A stretch of 64,000 nucleotides of DNA, from positions 11,291,001 through 11,355,000 of the forward strand of contig BSQZ01000011.1 of the NCBI GenBank assembly GCA_033239005.1, in the 5' to 3' direction. The notes beneath the pieces were generated by a model that saw only the letters and a list, made by a program, of their open reading frames with translations, ran no database searches and had not been told where the DNA came from. Positions 50,687 through 55,125 of this stretch are shown piece by piece. Positions within the stretch are counted from its first letter, which is position 1; each line of letters opens with the position of its first letter. The translations under genes were made by a program, and so were the position numbers. Source of the DNA: Lamellibrachia satsuma. Taxonomy: Eukaryota > Annelida > Polychaeta > Sabellida > Siboglinidae.

Positions 50687-52894
50687 ATGCATGCATGCAT
50701 GTATGTATATGTGTATATATATTAAAACAGTATATGGCATAATACTGATCCCTGTGGTACCCCACTCAAAACAGGTTTCCAGTTTGAAATCTCACCATCT
50801 ACTATTATTTTCTGTCTTCTGTGTGTAAGCCACTTTTCTATCCAGTTGATTACATCATTGCCTATACCATGGGCTTTTAGTTTAAGTAACAATCTTTGAT
50901 CTGGTACTTTATTGAAAGCTTTCTGAAAATCTAAGTAGACACCATCCGCTGGTGACCTAACATCTGGCCACATAAGAAATTGGTTAGACACGACCCTGCT
51001 TCTATGAACCCATGTTGAGATGTATTTATTAATTGATATTTTACAAAGAATTCTAACATGTGGTCTCTAATTAATGGTTCTAGTAGTTTACATACAACTG
51101 ATGTTAAACTCAATGGTCTGTAATTTTCTGACTTGTTCCTCAATCCCTTCCTAAATAGTGGCGTAATGTTTGCTTCTTTCCATTCTGAAGGAACGATTCC
51201 ATCTTCTAATGACAAGTTAAACACTTTTGCAAGTGGTGTAATAATTTGCTCTACAATTTCCTTAAGCAGTTTTGGTGGTATCCCATCAACTCCACGTGAT
51301 TTATTATATTCCGTCTTAATTTTCTTTGCTATCATTTCAGGAATTACAAATAACTGCCCTAGATGATCTGATTTATTCCCCTCAAATTTAGTAACTGGAA
51401 CTGGAAGTGAGCTGATATTTTCTCTGGCAAACACTGAGCTGAAATACTCATTCAGGACCTCTGCCATTTGAAACCCGTCTGAAATTATGTTTCCACTGTT
51501 GTTTTCCAGTGGTTCGACACTATCTCGAACTTTCTGTTTACTCCTTACATAAGCATAGAAATTCTGCTGTCATTTTTTATATTACCTACCAGTTTTTGTT
51601 CAGAGGTTCTTTTCTAATTTCAGTTGTAGCTAGGTTAAGTGCCTCTTTGTAGTTTGTGTAGTCTTCTACATTTCTGGTGTGTTTATATACCCCCCACAGC
51701 ATCTGTTTGTGAGCAATTTTTCTAACAGCCTTGTTTGATAGGTGTTTCTTCCTGGACGTTTTCCCTTGTTTTCTTAATGGAACAAATCTCTCAGTAATGC
51801 TATAAGTCTAATCCTTTAAACAAGTCCAGCATTCTGTTGCTGTCTTGTTCTTCAGCAAGTTATTCCAATCTATATTCCCTACATATGTTCTCAACTCTTT
51901 GTTTTTACTTGCCTTTGTTGAAGTTCTTCCTCCAATGTGTTTTATATGTATTGCCTGTTCAATAGAAACTCACAGTTTGTGAAGTTTTACAAATTACGCA
52001 AAAAATTATTTATTACAAAAATAAAAAAATACGTGTTCAATACCGAACTGCTACGCTTGCTCAAAATAGACTAAATTAGTAATACATATATGAATGTACA
52101 ACTACTATCTAGTACAATTTATATTACATATTATCACACATATTTCAATATATACTCTCGAATATTCATGTACGCTCTTTCTCCTCCTGCACACGTGCAC
52201 TGTCATAACCTTTTGTATAAGTGAGTTAGGTAGTTACATTTCATTAGTGGTTCGTATTTAGAGCGACTGTAAAGTCACTGACCCCTTATTAAGTTATACT
52301 CTGTTTGTATTTTTCCATGTGAATTTAATAATGCATATTTTGTTTCTATCACTAAATTTTTATTTGTATTGCAAACAGGGTCAAAATAAACTGTCTTGTT
52401 CTTGTGCACAGACAGAGGCAGCTGATTCCAAAGTATTAACACAGCTATGATATTACATGCCCCCCCCAGTCAGTATTTAAAATGTCTCAAAGTTTGGGTT
52501 GAAAGTTTTAGGTATTATATATTGTATGTTTGCAGATTTAGCAGCCATCAACCTTCAGCAACTGACAGGAGACATTTGGCCATATGTCAGTTCCTTTAGG
52601 AACATTGTCATCAAAACTGGCTATGCTGTCATCATTGTCGTAGCAGCCATTGTTGTCATCTACATTGGTGGTTCCCTACTGTTCCATTTTCTAAGGACAC
52701 GTCAGCGACTGTCCGTCCGTCGAGTCTGTGTGACCTTTGCCCCGGGAACGATTCGGGACACAGAGGAATCAACGTACGAGAGTGACGATGGTGGATTCCG
52801 CACATATTCCAGACAGACAAGGTCAACAACAAGGTCTTCGGAAAAATCCGACGACACTGTGGAGACAGAGGTGTTCACGGAGACTAAAGTTTAG
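1392..52894 (+). CDS. Gene 1: five-pass membrane protein with TNFR-like modules (14 exons)
   Basis: Joined exons: 1392-1458, 7815-7889, 8391-8462, 11367-11423, 24474-24750, 26984-27158, 36597-36786, 39203-39307, 39662-40270, 41567-41689, 42371-43529, 47720-48687, 49180-49323, 52536-52894. All have AG/GT borders and compatible phases, totalling 4,380 nt and 1,459 residues. Signal peptide about 1-22; two TNFR-like half-modules about 23-71; unrecognised ectodomain about 91-676; membrane spans about 677-701, 747-778, 1055-1076, 1207-1227 and 1369-1393. Basic residues flank the cytoplasmic side of the spans, and N-X-S/T sites lie in the predicted extracellular loops, supporting an N-out, C-in topology. 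The tail is acidic and Ser/Thr-rich and ends ETKV. Prominin and tweety proteins share this five-pass layout, but I see no sequence match to either. Function is unknown; a cell-surface receptor or adhesion protein is inference. A small exon could be missing in the 6-13 kb introns. Confidence 0.82.
1701..1759. repeat. (TA)n followed by (TG)n microsatellite
   Basis: About 40 bases of alternating TA run directly into TG dinucleotides. It is a simple-sequence tract in intron 1. Confidence 0.95.
1866..2204. repeat. 15-bp minisatellite, about 22 copies
   Basis: The unit is close to ggtggtcactgccag, with variants at the centre (tcact, taact, tcgct, ttgct). The unit length is a multiple of three and stop-free, so long artificial frames open on both strands (VVTAR-type on plus, TTLAV-type on minus). 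No splice or start context makes these real proteins. Confidence 0.95.
2880..3295. repeat. Degenerate 'ccttcagatggtctccatgaa' repeats with hairpin
   Basis: About eight diverged copies of a phrase resembling tccttcagatggtctcca recur at irregular 30-60 base spacing. One copy is inverted and forms the hairpin at 2931-3029. The rest are direct copies. The origin is unknown; it looks like an old tandem array. Confidence 0.75.
2931..3029. repeat. Inverted repeat, 42-bp arms, 15-nt loop
   Basis: The left arm is 2931-2972 and the right arm 2988-3029. The right arm's reverse complement matches the left at 40 of 42 positions by my alignment. Transcribed in the gene 1 pre-mRNA, it would form a long hairpin. 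Confidence 0.9.
5451..5474. repeat. 24-nt near-perfect palindrome
   Basis: Arms of 11 bp (GTTAATGCTTG and its exact complement) flank a 2-nt centre. Confidence 0.9.
6051..6122. repeat. 37-bp tandem duplication
   Basis: Two adjacent, essentially identical copies begin tagatgtcatagtgaatta. The near-identity suggests a recent duplication. Confidence 0.95.
7815..7889 (+). CDS. Gene 1 exon 2: TNFR-like half-module 1
   Basis: This 75-nt phase 1-1 exon encodes about 25 residues with Cys spacing C-x3-C-x9-C-x7-C, including [16 protein letters not shown]. The G-x-Y-E...PCT...DR-x-C pattern is characteristic of TNFR cysteine-rich repeats. The acceptor is preceded by a pyrimidine tract (ctttctgtcttcag) and the donor is gtagat. 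It directly follows the leader in the mature protein. Confidence 0.8.
7890..8390 (+). other. Gene 1 intron 2
   Basis: A 501-base A+T-rich intron. I see nothing else in it. Confidence 0.6.
8391..8462 (+). CDS. Gene 1 exon 3: TNFR-like half-module 2
   Basis: This 72-nt phase 1-1 exon encodes [20 protein letters not shown] followed by EC. The Cys spacing is C-x2-C-x9-C-x7-C, nearly that of exon 2. The pair looks like a duplicated symmetric exon. The donor is a consensus gtaagt. Confidence 0.82.
8488..8748. repeat. 26-bp minisatellite, about 10 copies
   Basis: The unit resembles ttgaactaaccttattcacc followed by ccacag. Copies differ by a few substitutions and single-base indels. There are no variable spacers, so it is a tandem array, not CRISPR. 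Confidence 0.92.
8749..8968 (-). mobile_element. LINE reverse-transcriptase C-terminal fragment
   Basis: Minus-strand translation gives a stretch including [15 protein letters not shown] and then [19 protein letters not shown]. This matches the conserved end of non-LTR retrotransposon ORF2 proteins, whose usual form is 'AFS..AP.LWN.LP..IR'. The copy is a short 5'-truncated remnant antisense to gene 1. Confidence 0.65.
10066..10141. repeat. 15-bp tandem array, about 5 copies
   Basis: The unit resembles taccgctcagtaagt. Confidence 0.9.
11367..11423 (+). CDS. Gene 1 exon 4: 19-residue linker
   Basis: This phase 1-1 exon encodes [19 protein letters not shown]. It has a clear acceptor (atttccag) and a consensus gtaagt donor. 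There is no Cys. It links the TNFR-like modules to the larger ectodomain. It is the shortest internal exon, supported by phase and splice signals rather than by a family match. Confidence 0.65.
16560..16800 (-). mobile_element. CR1-like LINE 3' end fragment
   Basis: Homologous by eye to 49430-49600: both contain a 'ctagcatt.a.gcaatc..t.....ttgttc.at.tattta' frame followed by 'ctgtgagaat.agtac'. That other copy is continuous with a CR1-type reverse transcriptase on the minus strand, so this is a diverged 3' end in the same orientation. Confidence 0.55.
17068..17258. mobile_element. Short terminal-inverted-repeat element, copy 1
   Basis: The termini are 26-bp inverted repeats (17068-17093 and 17233-17258) with one mismatch; the core is GTAATTACCTCTCAAGAAAC. 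The segment inside the right end is the complement of the left end of the element at 34758, showing one family. It is about 190 bp, non-coding and MITE- or foldback-like. Confidence 0.75.
18340..19690. repeat. 33-bp minisatellite, about 40 copies
   Basis: The unit resembles gaggtagattgactgtaata followed by gttgtgagactgt. Copies vary in the central bases and by small indels. Some longer blocks, such as 18460-18600 and 18975-19120, look like duplicated multi-unit segments, implying higher-order expansion. Confidence 0.93.
20510..20690. repeat. Two small tandem duplications
   Basis: A 20-bp unit (aagataaccactgtaaaata) occurs twice near 20505-20545. A unit of about 40 bp beginning attgacaaatcagtggca occurs twice near 20599-20680. 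Confidence 0.85.
20725..21020 (-). mobile_element. CR1-like LINE 3' end fragment
   Basis: This segment aligns by eye with 49430-49720: 'tagcattaacacaatc...ttgttccaatcat', then 'cttctggttctatactgcc' and 'ttctatcaatatcttcata'. It is a diverged second relative of the intron 13 LINE, again antisense to gene 1. Confidence 0.65.
22109..22421. mobile_element. MITE family A, copy 1
   Basis: Homologous over its length to 43624-43928, sharing 'attgtctagagaaacaaatt', 'ttggtgtatgctta' and an internal inverted pair around GAAAAGTG / CACTTTTC. The left end (tattcgacctattaag) is duplicated in tandem at 22109-22127 and 22132-22147. The right end is eroded. No coding capacity. Confidence 0.75.
22705..22741. 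repeat. (CA)n microsatellite
   Basis: A run of about 18 CA dinucleotides, preceded by alternating purine-pyrimidine (gcatgcatacgcgcgtg) that could favour Z-DNA. Confidence 0.95.
23201..23243. repeat. (GGTC)n microsatellite
   Basis: About ten uninterrupted copies of the tetranucleotide. Confidence 0.95.
24474..24750 (+). CDS. Gene 1 exon 5: acidic ectodomain segment
   Basis: This 277-nt exon (phase 1 in, phase 2 out) encodes about 93 residues. It carries an acidic cluster ([14 protein letters not shown]) and ends TQRYC before the split Arg codon. The acceptor is cgccttttcag and the donor gtaaga. GC content is far above the neighbouring intron. I recognise no domain; the C-terminal half is highly hydrophilic and could bind cations, which is inference. 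Confidence 0.85.
25905..26035. repeat. 39-bp tandem repeat, 3 copies
   Basis: The unit begins agcagctccaacagttacct. Being a multiple of three it keeps a plus-strand frame open ([13 protein letters not shown]), but there is no start or splice evidence for coding. Confidence 0.92.
26190..26769 (-). pseudogene. Decayed open frame, possible transposable-element remnant
   Basis: On the minus strand one frame reads as protein-like sequence from 26769 to about 26190, broken by only two stops (about 26398 and 26253). It includes a Trp/Lys/Arg-rich stretch, [14 protein letters not shown], then [18 protein letters not shown] and [11 protein letters not shown]. The continuity across stops and the C-x2-C-x6-C group suggest a dead gene, perhaps from a mobile element. 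I recognise no family. It could also be chance in a locally GC-richer patch. Confidence 0.3.
26984..27158 (+). CDS. Gene 1 exon 6: Cys-containing ectodomain segment
   Basis: This 175-nt exon (phase 2 in, phase 0 out) encodes about 59 residues starting at the split Arg. It includes [16 protein letters not shown] and three Cys residues. The acceptor is tttgttgcag. The donor (ATG|gttcgt) lacks the usual purine at +3 and is the weakest in the gene. If not spliced, the frame runs on through a hydrophobic stretch to a stop at 27267-27269. Confidence 0.78.
27340..27386. repeat. Hairpin, 22-bp arms, 3-nt loop
   Basis: Arms are 27340-27361 and 27365-27386 with a single mismatch. The arms carry the phrase TTTTACCTTTTTT and its complement. 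It is A+T-rich. Confidence 0.92.
28930..29840 (+). mobile_element. 5'-truncated LINE ORF2 end containing a minisatellite
   Basis: The plus frame near 28996 reads [19 protein letters not shown] and then [23 protein letters not shown] and GRTK. This is the familiar C-terminal signature of many LINE ORF2 proteins (usual form WIGHTLRK...RQALEWNPQGKRKRGRP). After the repeat array the same type of end resumes as [17 protein letters not shown]...LE and a stop at 29817-29819. The array therefore sits inside the ORF2 terminus. The copy is dead: the 26-bp unit breaks frame. Confidence 0.82.
29222..29750. repeat. 26-bp minisatellite, about 20 copies, inside LINE
   Basis: The unit is close to ctggaacgacctggagagaa followed by ataaga, with gat/gag and cct/act variants. 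One copy translates as NKTGTTWRE in the LINE frame, the expected residues upstream of the final Trp-Arg motif. Long minus-strand frames of up to 245 codons through this array are by-products. Confidence 0.95.
30485..30537. repeat. (TA)n then (TTA)n microsatellite
   Basis: About 15 TA dinucleotides pass into about seven TTA trinucleotides. Confidence 0.95.
31590..31755. repeat. 21-bp degenerate tandem array
   Basis: The unit resembles ctgtactgttgcatcatggg with indels; about seven to eight copies. Confidence 0.85.
31975..32110. repeat. CA/TA/ATGC simple-sequence region
   Basis: Mixed acatac, cacaca and gcatgc motifs without a fixed period. Confidence 0.85.
32566..32682. repeat. (TA)n microsatellite with TG interruptions
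   Basis: About 115 bases of alternating TA, interrupted by short tgtgtg and ac steps. Confidence 0.95.
32740..33735. repeat. TGTACTGTAC-rich array with 72-bp higher-order unit
   Basis: The first part (32740-33140) is a degenerate array built from about 10- to 12-base words such as tgtgtactgtac. From about 33140 to 33660 a 72-bp unit repeats about seven times; the word 'cctgtacatat' recurs near 33200, 33272, 33344 and 33416. Long Cys/Tyr/Val frames on both strands are artefacts of the repeat. Confidence 0.92.
34758..35017. mobile_element. Inverted-repeat element, copy 2, with 32-bp core repeats
   Basis: Imperfect terminal inverted repeats of about 48 bp begin ggtaattacctctcaa and end ttgagatggaattacc. 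They enclose four direct 32-bp units starting at 34815, 34847, 34879 and 34911 (gtcgacggactgatacac...). Each junction carries a small palindrome, TATCAGTC/GACTGATA. The left end matches the complement of the right end of 17068-17258. A MITE-like body around a tandem core is reminiscent of bivalve 'Pearl'-type elements; that comparison is inference. Confidence 0.78.
36597..36786 (+). CDS. Gene 1 exon 7: Cys-rich ectodomain segment
   Basis: This 190-nt exon (phase 0 in, phase 1 out) encodes about 63 residues. It has an N-Y-T glycosylation site and a closely spaced Cys group, [19 protein letters not shown] (C-x7-C-x2-C-x5-C). The acceptor is cacgttccag and the donor a consensus gtaagt. The Cys group continues into exon 8, so the two together probably form one disulfide-bonded module of unknown family. 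Confidence 0.82.
36830..37870 (+). mobile_element. Decayed LINE reverse transcriptase (L2/CR1-group-like)
   Basis: Plus-strand pieces in order: [50 protein letters not shown] (altered FxDLKKAFDTVNH motif), a PQGSILGPK region near 37287, the remains of the catalytic YxDD region near 37365 (F-V-D-D-S-like), then [15 protein letters not shown] and [17 protein letters not shown]. Multiple stops and frameshifts show an old inactive copy. It starts about 50 bases after exon 7 and is in the same orientation as the gene. Confidence 0.85.
38247..38574 (+). mobile_element. tRNA-derived SINE
   Basis: The head is tRNA-like, with an A box near 38256-38266 (TGGCATACCGG) and a B box at 38299-38310 (GGTTTCAAATCC). 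The body contains ctcagctgtataaatgagta followed by cctgg, like the central domain shared by lophotrochozoan SINEs. The tail ends gcgctatattagaacgtacc, the usual style of a LINE-derived 3' end. It is about 328 bp. Not a functional tRNA: the acceptor-stem 3' side is absent and the body follows directly. Confidence 0.82.
38790..39030 (+). mobile_element. LINE fragments
   Basis: Two scraps. Near 38793-38845 a frame reads [15 protein letters not shown], like an ORF2 end. At about 38919-39020 a frame reads [20 protein letters not shown], matching the reverse-transcriptase motif LLDLSAAFDTIDHS. Their order (end before middle) implies two separate insertions or a rearrangement. Confidence 0.72.
39203..39307 (+). 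CDS. Gene 1 exon 8: Cys-rich segment
   Basis: This 105-nt phase 1-1 exon encodes about 35 residues with six Cys, including [20 protein letters not shown]. The acceptor is gtgtttcag and the donor a consensus gtgagt. It continues the Cys group of exon 7. Confidence 0.85.
39308..39661 (+). other. Gene 1 intron 8 with (CGCA)n/(CA)n tract
   Basis: A 354-base intron. A (CGCA)n run of about 13 copies flanked by (CA)n occupies 39420-39498. Nothing else seen. Confidence 0.85.
39662..40270 (+). CDS. Gene 1 exon 9: main ectodomain block
   Basis: This 609-nt phase 1-1 exon encodes 203 residues (about 340-542), among the longest in the gene. The composition, with alternating hydrophobic and polar runs such as [15 protein letters not shown], suggests a beta-rich fold. 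Only two Cys are present. N-linked sites include NLS and NYT. It holds an HEISH motif at residues 461-465 and STMSW at 481-485. These loosely recall zinc-protease HExxH and a Met-turn, but the expected third ligand (HExxHxxGxxH) is missing, so I do not call a protease. The acceptor is ctactttcag and the donor gtacag. Confidence 0.88.
40271..41566 (+). other. Gene 1 intron 9
   Basis: It contains a CTGC/CCTG tetranucleotide region at about 40555-40695 and a weaker tgtctggctggctg run near 40815-40850. No other feature recognised. Confidence 0.7.
40555..40695. repeat. (CTGC)n imperfect microsatellite
   Basis: Repeated tgcctgcctgcc words, with cgcctg and tgtc variants. Confidence 0.93.
41567..41689 (+). 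CDS. Gene 1 exon 10: ectodomain segment
   Basis: This 123-nt phase 1-1 exon encodes 41 residues, including [20 protein letters not shown] with N-linked sites NTS and NES. The acceptor is gtacttgtag and the donor gttagt. No domain recognised. Confidence 0.82.
41690..42370 (+). other. Gene 1 intron 10
   Basis: 681 bases, A+T-rich, with a poly-T run near 42235. I see nothing else. Confidence 0.6.
42371..43529 (+). CDS. Gene 1 exon 11: membrane spans 1 and 2, first loop
   Basis: This 1,159-nt exon (phase 1 in, phase 2 out) encodes about 386 residues. It finishes the ectodomain (two Cys, an NVT site), then gives span 1 ([20 protein letters not shown], about 677-701) and a basic cytoplasmic loop (VKKPRSRQ). 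Span 2 (about 747-778, starting [20 protein letters not shown]) leads into the first extracellular loop. That loop is largely helical and Gln/Met-rich, with glycosylation sites NRS, NQS and NFT. The donor is gtctgt; unspliced, the frame would add a hydrophobic tail ending at 43618-43620, just before a MITE. Confidence 0.9.
43624..43928. mobile_element. MITE family A, copy 2 (intact ends)
   Basis: It is 305 bp with terminal inverted repeats of about 28 bp: the left begins CCATATTCAACCTATTAAG and the complement of the right begins CCATATTCGACCTAATAAG. TA dinucleotides flank both ends, consistent with a Tc1/mariner-type TA target duplication (inference). Homologous along its length to 22109-22421. 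No open frame of note. Confidence 0.82.
44795..45167. repeat. 31-bp minisatellite, about 12 copies
   Basis: The unit resembles gactgttgttgtgggcgtga followed by gtaaagggagg. Copies are almost identical, suggesting recent expansion. The plus strand is G-rich. Minus-strand Pro/Thr/His/Gln frames of 148-165 codons are repeat artefacts. Confidence 0.96.
47720..48687 (+). CDS. Gene 1 exon 12: membrane spans 3 and 4
   Basis: This 968-nt exon (phase 2 in, phase 1 out) encodes about 323 residues. It completes extracellular loop 1 (NWT site, one Cys), then span 3 (about 1055-1076, [20 protein letters not shown]). A low-complexity cytoplasmic loop of about 127 residues follows, rich in Ser, Asn, Gln, His and Arg with a cluster of Cys after the span. 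Span 4 (about 1207-1227, [19 protein letters not shown]) leads into extracellular loop 2, which looks like amphipathic helix. The acceptor is gtatatttcag and the donor gtgtgt. Confidence 0.9.
48688..49179 (+). other. Gene 1 intron 12
   Basis: 492 bases. Exon 12's frame happens to stay open to 48947. I see no other feature. Confidence 0.65.
49180..49323 (+). CDS. Gene 1 exon 13: extracellular loop 2
   Basis: This 144-nt phase 1-1 exon encodes 48 residues starting [18 protein letters not shown], with one Cys in [10 protein letters not shown]. The acceptor is ttactgttttag and the donor gtatgc. Confidence 0.88.
49770..50252. repeat. 32-bp minisatellite, about 15 copies, inside LINE
   Basis: The unit is close to tgtctatgtccttacaatgt followed by ggcctccatgct. 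On the minus strand one copy encodes the CR1 residues [10 protein letters not shown], just before LERIQRRA. A 32-bp period rotates through all three frames, creating three overlapping plus-strand frames of 130-175 codons that are not genes. Confidence 0.95.
50605..50722. repeat. (TA)n/(TG)n/(TATG)n/(CATG)n compound microsatellite
   Basis: Consecutive dinucleotide and tetranucleotide blocks replace the expected catalytic region of the LINE. Confidence 0.95.
52536..52894 (+). CDS. Gene 1 exon 14: last membrane span and cytoplasmic tail
   Basis: The coding part is 359 nt. It encodes the end of loop 2, span 5 (about 1369-1393, [20 protein letters not shown]) and a basic juxtamembrane stretch ([10 protein letters not shown]). 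The tail is rich in Ser, Thr, Asp and Glu ([13 protein letters not shown]). It ends ETKV before TAG at 52892-52894. T-K-V at the C-terminus fits a class I PDZ ligand (S/T-x-hydrophobic). The acceptor is atgtttgcag. Confidence 0.9.
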
Positions 52895-55125
52895 GAAAAT
52901 TCAGAGTGACAGTGTTGTTTCTTTTGCGAAAGTATTAAACAGATGTTCAAATCGGATTGTGCAGACAAAAAGGTACAGTCCTAGTTGTTATTTTTGTAGT
53001 TTTTCTCCATGAATGTATTTCACCTTGCTATGGAAAATGACAAAAATACAAACACACAACTACATATGGCAGATCAGGGACTATTTACTTATTCCATTTA
53101 AAAGATGTTTACGCGCAGTAGATAACTATGGGATGCTGCGCTGGTACACAATATTGTGTGTTGATTTATGGATCTTTAATACACTCTGCAGTTATAATCA
53201 TTTCGTTTTTCCTGTCCATAAGTTTGAATTTACAAGATGTAATGTATTAGATAAAGTGTTATACTCAACTGTTAACATTCTACCAAGACTGACTAATGAG
53301 AGATTTTTTAAAATTAAGCCAGTCAGTTTCCGTCATTTTTATTTTATCAAAACTGACACTTTGTATTGAATTATTATACATAATGTTGATCTGTTAAAAT
53401 GAGCCTTCTACATAAAAAGGTGAGTAAGAGGTTTTCTAAGATAATGCCAATACATTTTTATTCTCACAAAATAACTGGTGCAAAGAAGTTAAATAATTTT
53501 TATGCAAAGTCGGTCTATAGGTTTGTGCATTAAACGTATCAGTGGGTCTATGGCATGAATTATAGAAATCTTAACATCAATCAATGAGAATCATCTCTGT
53601 ATGCTGGCCAGATTATTTCAGATGTTGCATTGTCAGGTTTAAAGGTATATAATTACAGTGCAGTGACCTTTACTCATGTGATTTATGATGTAGTTGATTT
53701 GTTCAATGTGGCATTTGCAGGCACCCCCTCCACTCACATAAAATCAGAAAAATTATGTAGTTCACATTCATTCTTAACTTTAAAAATATTTTTTCAGGCA
53801 CTAGTAGGTTAAAAATAAGCAACCGTTTATAAAGGAAATATAAGCTTCCTAGCATTGGAAAATATTGCAACAAAACTCATGGTCGTGGAAACTACCAGTT
53901 TCTTAAATTGTCAAAGATTGAGATGTTGTAGCGTTCAATTTTAAGATTCTGTTGTGATGCAAAGTATAGAAAATGTTCCTCTAGGATTCCAGAGGATTTA
54001 CGAAAGGTTCAGCCAATATTACATACTTTTCTAGATAATAGAGCCTTAAAATTAGCCCCTATCAAGTTAAGAGTGATCATGTATATAAACCTTTTACTAA
54101 AAGTTTAGAACACATCCATTTAAAAGCTTTTGTATAGAACTGTTCATATTGTTACTGTTTCCAAACTTCAATTTATTCCTTTGTTAATGTAGATTTCTGC
54201 AATGATGATATTAGTGAGATTATGACATAAATCAAAGAATGTTAACATGAATGGAGTAGTCTCTTAAATCTTTAAAATTATTTCAGATATTGCCTTGTCA
54301 GGTTTAAATGTATCCAGCTATGGTGCATTTTTCTGCAAGTCTCTGCTGGGTTTTGTCAGTGTTCTTTGTTCCAAAATGTCCTCAACTGCCCTGTACAAAA
54401 GTTACTTTACATATATGGTCTGCAATATGTGGTTATGTTCAATACTTTGTACAGTAATACCTGTGTGAAAGTGTTGTATTATGCAGGTGGTAGTAATAGA
54501 CATGGACAGTGAATTTAATTAGAAGCAGGTCTTAAAAATGTGACTGCTATAGTTGCATGCGTGCGTGCGTGCGTGTTCCACGACACAAATGTTTGTGTTC
54601 CTCCATATCTGTATTCTTTGTCATTTGTACATGTAGATACTGTATAGTACTAAATAGGCATACCTTGGCCTGCTGAAACCAATATGGTGAACACCTATAC
54701 ACAATCACTTTATTATAGCCATGCAAATTTTTTCCTTAGACTGTGACTCCAGTGTCATTAGTTATATAAAATTAAAACATAAATGTTGTTTTTGCTAATG
54801 CAATAATCGGTGCATACTTATTCAAAATGTATTTTCTTCTAGTACAAATTGTACTGTTTGGTGCTATGCAGTAAGATGTCCATATATGTTGTCATATGTT
54901 GAACAGTGTACTCATTTGTTAGTGGAAGCATCTGTTATAATTGTTTTATCATCTATGATTATTTACACTAACATTGTTACCAGTAAACAGTGATATATTA
55001 CGAATTTCATTTAGGTATATTAAGTTATCCATAAACTTTATTTATTTTAGTAAACATGAAACATGTAGTTACAAATATTGTATGTGGTTAGTGTTTGTAA
55101 AAATAAAGTGTGTGCATAAATGCAA
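52895..55125 (+). other. Probable 3'UTR of gene 1
   Basis: After the stop there is 2.2 kb of A+T-rich sequence without a coding candidate. The first canonical AATAAA I find is at 55102-55107, so the transcript may end near 55125. Two diverged copies of a segment of about 100 bases (around 53560-53665 and 54225-54330, sharing 'attatttcagat.ttgc.ttgtcaggtttaaa') lie inside. The extent is inference; an earlier variant signal could be used. Confidence 0.5.
55102..55107 (+). terminator. Candidate polyadenylation signal for gene 1
   Basis: Canonical AATAAA followed by a GT-rich stretch (gtgtgtgcat). Confidence 0.5.

Larger units (their letters stand above)
49345..51970 (-). mobile_element. CR1-like LINE, 5'-truncated and decayed
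   Basis: Minus-strand translation in order from 51970: a Lys/Arg-rich linker ([20 protein letters not shown]), then [75 protein letters not shown] and GVPQGSVL. After a simple-repeat interruption come [24 protein letters not shown] and [20 protein letters not shown]. This is the full order of CR1-clade reverse transcriptase motifs. Simple repeats (50605-50722) replace the catalytic-motif region and a 32-bp array disrupts the C-terminus, so it is inactive. It lies antisense to gene 1. Confidence 0.92.
49324..52535 (+). other. Gene 1 intron 13
   Basis: Largely occupied by one minus-strand CR1-like LINE (about 49345-51970) with an internal minisatellite. 51970-52535 is A+T-rich with a C-run at 52460, and nothing else seen. 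Confidence 0.7.
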
